A stretch of 64,000 nt of DNA from the NCBI GenBank assembly GCA_041392505.1, contig JAWKLX010000019.1, positions 1 to 64,000 on the forward strand. The letters run 5' to 3'. Below the pieces are notes generated by a model that saw only the letters and a list, made by a program, of their open reading frames with translations, was not told where the DNA came from and searched no databases. Source of the stretch: UBA6168 sp041392505 (GTDB lineage: Bacteria > Bacteroidota > Bacteroidia > Chitinophagales > Saprospiraceae). Made by a program: the position numbers and the translations under genes. Within the stretch, counting starts at the first letter, position 1, and each line of letters opens with the position of its first letter. This document shows, piece by piece, positions 59,750-64,000 of this stretch.

Positions 59750-61282
59750 ATGCAACTCACCGAACAGGAAATCGTCCGCAGGGGCAACTTACAGAAAATC
59801 AAAGATTTAGGCATCGACCCATATCCGCCAGAGGCTTTTGAGGTAAATGCCACCACCGCAGAAATCCAAGCCAATTATAAACAGGAGGAATTGGAAGACG
59901 GAACTGTCAACCGCCTCAACTATCAGGACGTCAGCATCGCCGGACGGGTGATGGCCACCCGCGGCAAAGGCAAGGCACTTTTTTGGAACATCCAAGACTC
60001 CACGGGACGAATCCAGATTTATATCCGTCGGGACGAGGTCTGCAAGGACGACGATTTCCGTTTTTATGATGAAATGATCACCCACTACCTCGACATCGGC
60101 GACATCATCGGCGTGAAGGGATATGTGTTTTTGACAAAGACCGGGGAGACCACGATCCGCGTGCAGGAGTTCAAGCTGCTCTCCAAATCTTTGCGCCCCT
60201 TGCCGATCGTGAAAGTGGATGCCGAGGGCAACGAACACGATAAATTTGTCGATCCCGAACTGCGCTACCGCATGCGTTATGTCGATCTCATTGTGAACCG
60301 GGAGGTAAAAGAGACTTTTTTGAAACGTACCAAAATGGTCAACTCCATCCGTCAGTTTTTGAACGAACGGGGCGCCATTGAAGTAGACACTCCTGTGCTG
60401 CAAGCAATTCCCGGCGGTGCAGCGGCCAGGCCGTTCATAACTCACCACAATGCGTTGGATGTGCCATTTTACTTGCGTATCGCCAATGAGCTGTATTTGA
60501 AAAGGTTGGTGGTTGGTGGATTCGATTGGGTCTATGAGTTCAGCCGTAACTTCCGCAACGAGGGCATGGACCGCACCCATAATCCTGAGTTCACTATCCT
60601 TGAATTTTACACAGCCTACAAGGATTATTTCTGGATGATGAACACCACCGAACAGATGCTCGAAAAAATGGCGATGGACACCTGTGGTACAACCGAAGTA
60701 CAGGTTGGCGACAATTTAATCAGCTTCAAAGCCCCTTTTAAGCGCATCTCCATCTTGGATGCAATCAAGGAACACACAGGCGTCGATGTGAGCGAAATGG
60801 AAGAAGATGAACTTCGTGCCACTTGCAAAAAACTCCACATCGATGTGGACGAAACGATGGGCAAGGGAAAGCTTATTGACGAGCTGTTCAGCGAAAAAGC
60901 CGAACACCATTATATCCAGCCCACATTTATCACGGATTACCCAGTTGAAATGTCGCCCCTCACGAAGCGCCACCGCGACAAGCCGGGCCTCGTCGAGCGT
61001 TTTGAGCTGATGATCAACGGTAAGGAACTCGCCAACGCCTACACCGAGCTGAACGACCCAATCGACCAGCGGGAGCGGTTCGAGGATCAGGTCCGTCTGA
61101 TGGAACGGGGCGACGACGAGGCGATGTTCATCGACCATGATTTCCTACGGGCCATGGAATACGGTATGCCACCGATGTCGGGGATCGGTTTTGGGATTGA
61201 CCGCTTGGCCATGCTGTTTACCAACCAAGCGAGCATCCAAGAGGTGCTGTTCTTTCCGCAGATGCGGCCGGAAAAATTTTGA
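59750..61282 (+). CDS. lysS: Lysyl-tRNA synthetase, class II
   Basis: 510 residues. An N-terminal OB-fold anticodon-binding domain (about 55-150: VSIAGRVMATRGKGKALFWN, QIYIRRDEV) is followed by the class II catalytic core: motif 2 FRNEGMDRTHNPEFT (ATP and lysine) and motif 3 GIGFGIDRLAML. It charges tRNA-Lys and is cytoplasmic and essential. The frame stops at MRPEKF, but an uninterrupted alternative frame continues for 25 codons (NFDDRNEFLKETSEKGKEIF GEDYPNA up to 61358). A one-base indel near 61275 may have removed a short C-terminal extension. Its start is preceded by an inverted repeat that may mask the initiation site. Confidence 0.96.
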   Translation: MQLTEQEIVRRGNLQKIKDLGIDPYPPEAFEVNATTAEIQANYKQEELEDGTVNRLNYQDVSIAGRVMATRGKGKALFWNIQDSTGRIQIYIRRDEVCKDDDFRFYDEMITHYLDIGDIIGVKGYVFLTKTGETTIRVQEFKLLSKSLRPLPIVKVDAEGNEHDKFVDPELRYRMRYVDLIVNREVKETFLKRTKMVNSIRQFLNERGAIEVDTPVLQAIPGGAAARPFITHHNALDVPFYLRIANELYLKRLVVGGFDWVYEFSRNFRNEGMDRTHNPEFTILEFYTAYKDYFWMMNTTEQMLEKMAMDTCGTTEVQVGDNLISFKAPFKRISILDAIKEHTGVDVSEMEEDELRATCKKLHIDVDETMGKGKLIDELFSEKAEHHYIQPTFITDYPVEMSPLTKRHRDKPGLVERFELMINGKELANAYTELNDPIDQRERFEDQVRLMERGDDEAMFIDHDFLRAMEYGMPPMSGIGFGIDRLAMLFTNQASIQEVLFFPQMRPEKF

Positions 61283-61595
61283 TGACAGAAATGAATTTCT
61301 AAAAGAAACCAGTGAAAAGGGAAAAGAAATATTCGGGGAAGACTACCCCAATGCTTAAGAATTTACTCGGAGTTTAAATGTCTAAAAAACGAGTTATTTT
61401 AATAATCATTGCTGACCACTTTTACTAAACTTAAAAATTTAGTAAACACGGCATTGCAGGATTTTTTTATAAAACAGAAAGCAGAGATGGCCAGAAGAGC
61501 CATGCTTTATTGTGTAAATTTCCGCTTAGGGAAATTGGTGCGCCAGCTTTTTTAGGGTGTTATTGTCTATTTTGTAGTATTAAAAAATCCTGATC

Positions 61596-61850
61596 ATGAA
61601 TGCATTAGAATTAAAAGGCAGCATAATAGATTTAATAGCTCAAGTTAAAGATGCAGATTTATTGGAAGAACTAAACCAATTGATCAAGCAGACTATTAAA
61701 TCAAGAAAAGACAAAGGTGACTGGTGGGATGAACTCTCAGTCGATCAGCAAATGGAATTGGATAATGCACTGGAAGCCAGCTATGATGAATCCAACTGGG
61801 TGACTGATGACGAAGCCCAAGTAAAAATCAAGCAATGGCTCGACAAGTAA
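61596..61850 (+). CDS. ParE/RelE-type addiction-module antitoxin
   Basis: 84 residues, acidic and helical: MNALELKGSIIDLIAQVKDA at the N-terminus, then GDWWDELSVDQQMELDNALE and a C-terminal helix ending AQVKIKQWLDK. Length, the WWDELS motif and gene context match the Bacteroidota addiction-module component family paired with ParE/RelE toxins. The last codons overlap the toxin gene by 16 nt, so both are co-translated. It would neutralise the toxin and repress the promoter. The 215-bp gap upstream holds no recognised operator palindrome. Confidence 0.82.
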   Translation: MNALELKGSIIDLIAQVKDADLLEELNQLIKQTIKSRKDKGDWWDELSVDQQMELDNALEASYDESNWVTDDEAQVKIKQWLDK

Positions 61851-62131
61851 TTTGGACAAAACAGGCGCTGGGGAAATTGCATGAAATGATACTTTATCTA
61901 CAGGATGAAGTATCCCTCCAAGCTGCTATCAACTTAAACAGGAAGGTCTCTGAGAAACTGGAATTGCTCAAACAATTTCCAGAAGCAGGCCGAAAATCAA
62001 AAAAGAAAAAAACTGCCCGATTCATTTTGATAGGTAAAAACCGTCGTATGTTTTATAGGGTTCATGGACAAAGAATAATCATAGTTTATTTTTTTGATAC
62101 CCGACAAAATCCCTCCAAAAGCGATTACTAA
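61835..62131 (+). CDS. ParE/RelE-family toxin
   Basis: 98 residues, basic: MARQVIWTKQALGKLHEMIL, then LELLKQFPEAGRKSKKKKTA and the C-terminal strand pair RRMFYRVHGQRIIIVYFFDT. This is the compact RelE/ParE fold, which either cuts mRNA at the ribosome or inhibits gyrase. The catalytic mode cannot be assigned from sequence. The ATG at 61835 overlaps the antitoxin stop. Both genes are intact, unlike the MqsR-type pair at 24.7 kb. Followed 2 nt later by the ddl start codon. Confidence 0.88.
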   Translation: MARQVIWTKQALGKLHEMILYLQDEVSLQAAINLNRKVSEKLELLKQFPEAGRKSKKKKTARFILIGKNRRMFYRVHGQRIIIVYFFDTRQNPSKSDY

Positions 62132-62132
62132 A

Positions 62133-63242
62133 ATGCCAACAAATCAAACCATCGCCCTGCTCACCGGGGGCACCTCCCCCGAGCACGAGGTTTCCCTCAA
62201 CTCCGCCCGCAACATTTACAAGGCCATCAACAAGCGCAAATACAATGTTGAAGTGATCGGCATCGCCCGCACGGGTGCTTGGCGACATTTGCCCGTTGAT
62301 GTTTTCCAAAAGGCGAAAGCATTGAGGGGAAAGAAGGCAAGGCGCTCGTACTGAACCCCGGCCATGAACATGTAATTGCCTACCAGTCCGGCAAAGAAAA
62401 ATTTCCGAAGGTGGATGCCGTTTTTAACATCATCCATGGGCCATTCGGGGAAGATGGCACGATGCAGGGTTTGTTGGCGGTACTGGGCTTGCCGTATGTT
62501 GGGCCAGATACGTTGGGTTCGTCGGTGGGCATGGACAAGGATTTTACCAAGGATTTTGCGGGACGCAGGTATTTTGGTGGCTCCTTGGGTGACCATTTTC
62601 AAACAGGATAAAATCAATTTCAAAAAGATCATCCAAGAGCTGGGGTTTCCCGTTTTTGTAAAACCTGCCAATATGGGCAGCAGCGTCGGCGTGAGCAAAG
62701 CGGAAAATGAGCAAGAGCTGAAAGCCGCTGTGGCGGAAGCTTTTAAATTTGACATCAAAGTGTTGGTGGAAAAAGGGCTGACTGGACGGGAAATAGAAAC
62801 CGCTGTTTTGGGCAATATCGAAAACCTGCAAGTGAGCGGAATCGGGGAAATCGTGATGGAAAAAGGTTTTTACGATTATGAAAGCAAATACCTGTCTGCC
62901 GATGCGGCCAAGGTGGTGATTCCCGCAGAAAAGGTCAGCAAAAAAGCCATTAAAAATATCCAGCAAACCGCTTTAAAAGCATATCGTGCGCTAGGTTTGG
63001 AAGGATTGTCGAGGATGGATGTCTTTTTAGTGGATGGCGAAACGGTTTACGTCAACGAGCCGAATACCCTACCCGGTTTTACCAATATCAGCATGTACCC
63101 TAAATTATGGGAAGCCGCTGGCCTGAAATACCCCGACCTGATAGACCAGTTGATCCAATTGGCCATTCAGCGCCACGAACGCAGCAAAGGGCTGCAAAGG
63201 ACGAGGGCGGTAGATGGTTCGATGGTTATTCAAATAACGTGA
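62133..63242 (+). pseudogene. ddl: D-alanine--D-alanine ligase with two compensating frameshifts
   Basis: N-terminus TIALLTGGTSPEHEVSLNSA; the middle part, in the next frame, has VFNIIHGPFGEDGTMQGLLA and GPDTLGSSVGMDKDFTK; the remainder is back in the first frame (LGFPVFVKPANMGSSVGVSK, GLSRMDVFLVDGETVYVNEP, NTLPGFTNISMYPKLWEAAG). All three ATP-grasp and substrate motifs of Ddl are present. The first break is near 62320, the second near 62550 (one extra base before ATTTTGCGGGACGC). The reconstructed length, about 370 residues, is normal. Ddl makes the D-Ala-D-Ala dipeptide of peptidoglycan and is essential unless duplicated, so sequencing error is likely. The stop codon lies in the palindromic element 63236-63444. 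Confidence 0.88.
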
Positions 63243-63444
63243 GGTATGGATTTAAATGTAAGGCTGGCTTTTGAGATGCCTCCTTGCCAAAGGAGTTTCA
63301 GGGGGAAGAAAATCGGCAAAGCCGATTTTCTTCCCCCTGAATTTTTTTCGACGGCGGTGGCAGCTTCGCTGCCACCGCCGTCGAAAAAATGTAATAATCT
63401 GATTGTTAGTTTGAAAGAGTGGGTTATAATCCATACCTCACGTT
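63236..63444. repeat. Multi-hairpin palindromic element ending at the ddl stop codon
   Basis: Perfect 17-bp terminal inverted repeats AACGTGAGGTATGGATT (63236-63252) and AATCCATACCTCACGTT (63428-63444) enclose two strong hairpins: GAAAATCGGC/GCCGATTTTC and CGACGGCGGTGGCAGC/GCTGCCACCGCCGTCG. The TGA stop of ddl (63240-63242) lies in the left terminal repeat. No coding capacity. It resembles a non-autonomous palindromic element and may also terminate the convergent transcripts. Confidence 0.8.
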
Positions 63445-63469
63445 CAAATAGGAAATACCCATTTAACCA

Positions 63470-64000
63470 TCAAATTATTGACTCCTTTATTCGTCCACTT
63501 TCGATTGGCTTTGGTAACTCCCTCCCCGCAACCACATTTCTTTTCATTACTTGAAGGGCTTTTGCACTTAGGTCTGGTGCATGAATAATGGCGATGTTTC
63601 GTTGGATATGCTCTTCCTGAGTCATACTGCACAATACGACCCCATTTTCCAACTCCCGACTGGCGATATAAAGCCAAGCTTCCCGTAAGTTTTGGATCAA
63701 ACCAGGGATTTGTTGGTTGATGGAAAGGTGATTAAAAAAGGAAGGGGGCGGCTCTTTTCGTCCGGCGCTCTGGCTCATCACGGAGAAAATCACCTTGGAA
63801 AGGCTCGGATGGGTTTTGTCCTGTACAAATTCATCGTTGAAACGATAGGGGAATTGCACTACGCGGATAGGACTGTAGTCTTCAAAATATTTATAAAGTT
63901 CATTGTCGTTTTCACAGGTAGCCCCCCAGGCCCTTATCATCCCTTTGTCCTTGGCCTTTTCCAAGGCAGCAAAAATATCTTCACTAACGACGTCTTCAAA
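63470..64000 (-). CDS. Aldo/keto reductase family protein, C-terminal part (5' partial)
   Basis: The frame is open to the right edge, so the N-terminus is outside. Visible: FEDVVSEDIFAALEKAKDKG, MIRAWGATCENDNELYKYFE, PIRVVQFPYRFNDEFVQ, a variable segment rich in PPPSFFNHLSINQQ, and the C-terminal cofactor-end LENGVVLCSMTQEEHIQRNI followed by a helix. The strand-helix order and the VVLCSMTQEEHIQ-like cofactor-phosphate region match aldo/keto reductases, which use NADPH to reduce carbonyl groups. The catalytic Asp/Tyr/Lys/His lie beyond the edge and cannot be checked. Convergent with ddl across the palindromic element. Confidence 0.75.
   Translation of the reverse strand, partial: FEDVVSEDIFAALEKAKDKGMIRAWGATCENDNELYKYFEDYSPIRVVQFPYRFNDEFVQDKTHPSLSKVIFSVMSQSAGRKEPPPSFFNHLSINQQIPGLIQNLREAWLYIASRELENGVVLCSMTQEEHIQRNIAIIHAPDLSAKALQVMKRNVVAGRELPKPIESGRIKESII

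Overview
The window looks like a chromosomal segment of a Bacteroidota bacterium, most likely a Saprospiraceae-type member. Supporting this are several proteins with type IX secretion (T9SS) C-terminal sorting domains, a TonB receptor with an N-terminal carboxypeptidase-like domain, a hybrid two-component kinase with a periplasmic beta-propeller and Y_Y_Y domain, HYR and beta-helix adhesin-like proteins, few recognisable Shine-Dalgarno sites, and several kinds of long palindromic intergenic repeat. No rRNA, tRNA or CRISPR array was found.

Layout. 1-3.3 kb: a hybrid sensor kinase (cut by the left edge), its overlapping Hpt protein, and a convergent OmpR-type regulator. 3.4-10.2 kb: a small membrane protein and a giant secreted protein of about 1,895 residues, split by one frameshift. 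10.4-15.0 kb: a SEC-C protein, a SNF2 helicase remnant and a TonB-dependent receptor. 15.2-25.1 kb: a minus-strand defence block. It holds a type I restriction-modification system (hsdM, a PD-(D/E)XK nuclease gene, hsdS, hsdR) with a REP-associated tyrosine transposase element inserted between hsdS and hsdR, and a decayed MqsR/MqsA-SocA toxin-antitoxin pair. 25.3-31.2 kb: a decayed T9SS protein, a barrel/T9SS gene pair, and a small operon around a winged-helix regulator with two matching palindromic operators. 31.2-32.5 kb: a graveyard of gene fragments around an intact small gene that resembles the minimal CRISPR polymerase (mCpol) family. Next to it are a truncated possible partner gene and a fragment of a second hsdR. 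32.6-36.6 kb: an FN3 protein and an outer-membrane barrel. The FN3 gene shares a 74-nt upstream element with the giant gene at 4.5 kb.

36.8-47.7 kb: two large paralogous beta-helix/HYR/T9SS proteins on the minus strand, each preceded by a conserved, covarying hairpin leader. The distal one is broken by many indels and contains a repeat of about 1.45 kb. 48-56.4 kb: a YfcC-type transporter with two secreted proteins, downstream of a duplicated two-component cassette (kinase, kinase', LytTR regulator, pseudo-receiver). Direct repeats with exact 21-bp spacing that match the LytTR-box consensus lie ahead of the transporter operon. 56.7-64 kb: a MITE with an 11-bp target duplication, a GAF-domain protein, lysS, an intact ParE-type toxin-antitoxin pair, ddl with two compensating frameshifts, a palindromic element that supplies the ddl stop codon, and a partial aldo/keto reductase.

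Caution on frameshifts. Essential-looking ddl carries two compensating single-base shifts, and many other breaks are single-base indels in homopolymers or near-identical repeats, so some 'pseudogenes' may be residual long-read errors. The toxin has two in-frame nonsense codons, and the second kinase's C-terminus has many substitutions. These look like real decay.
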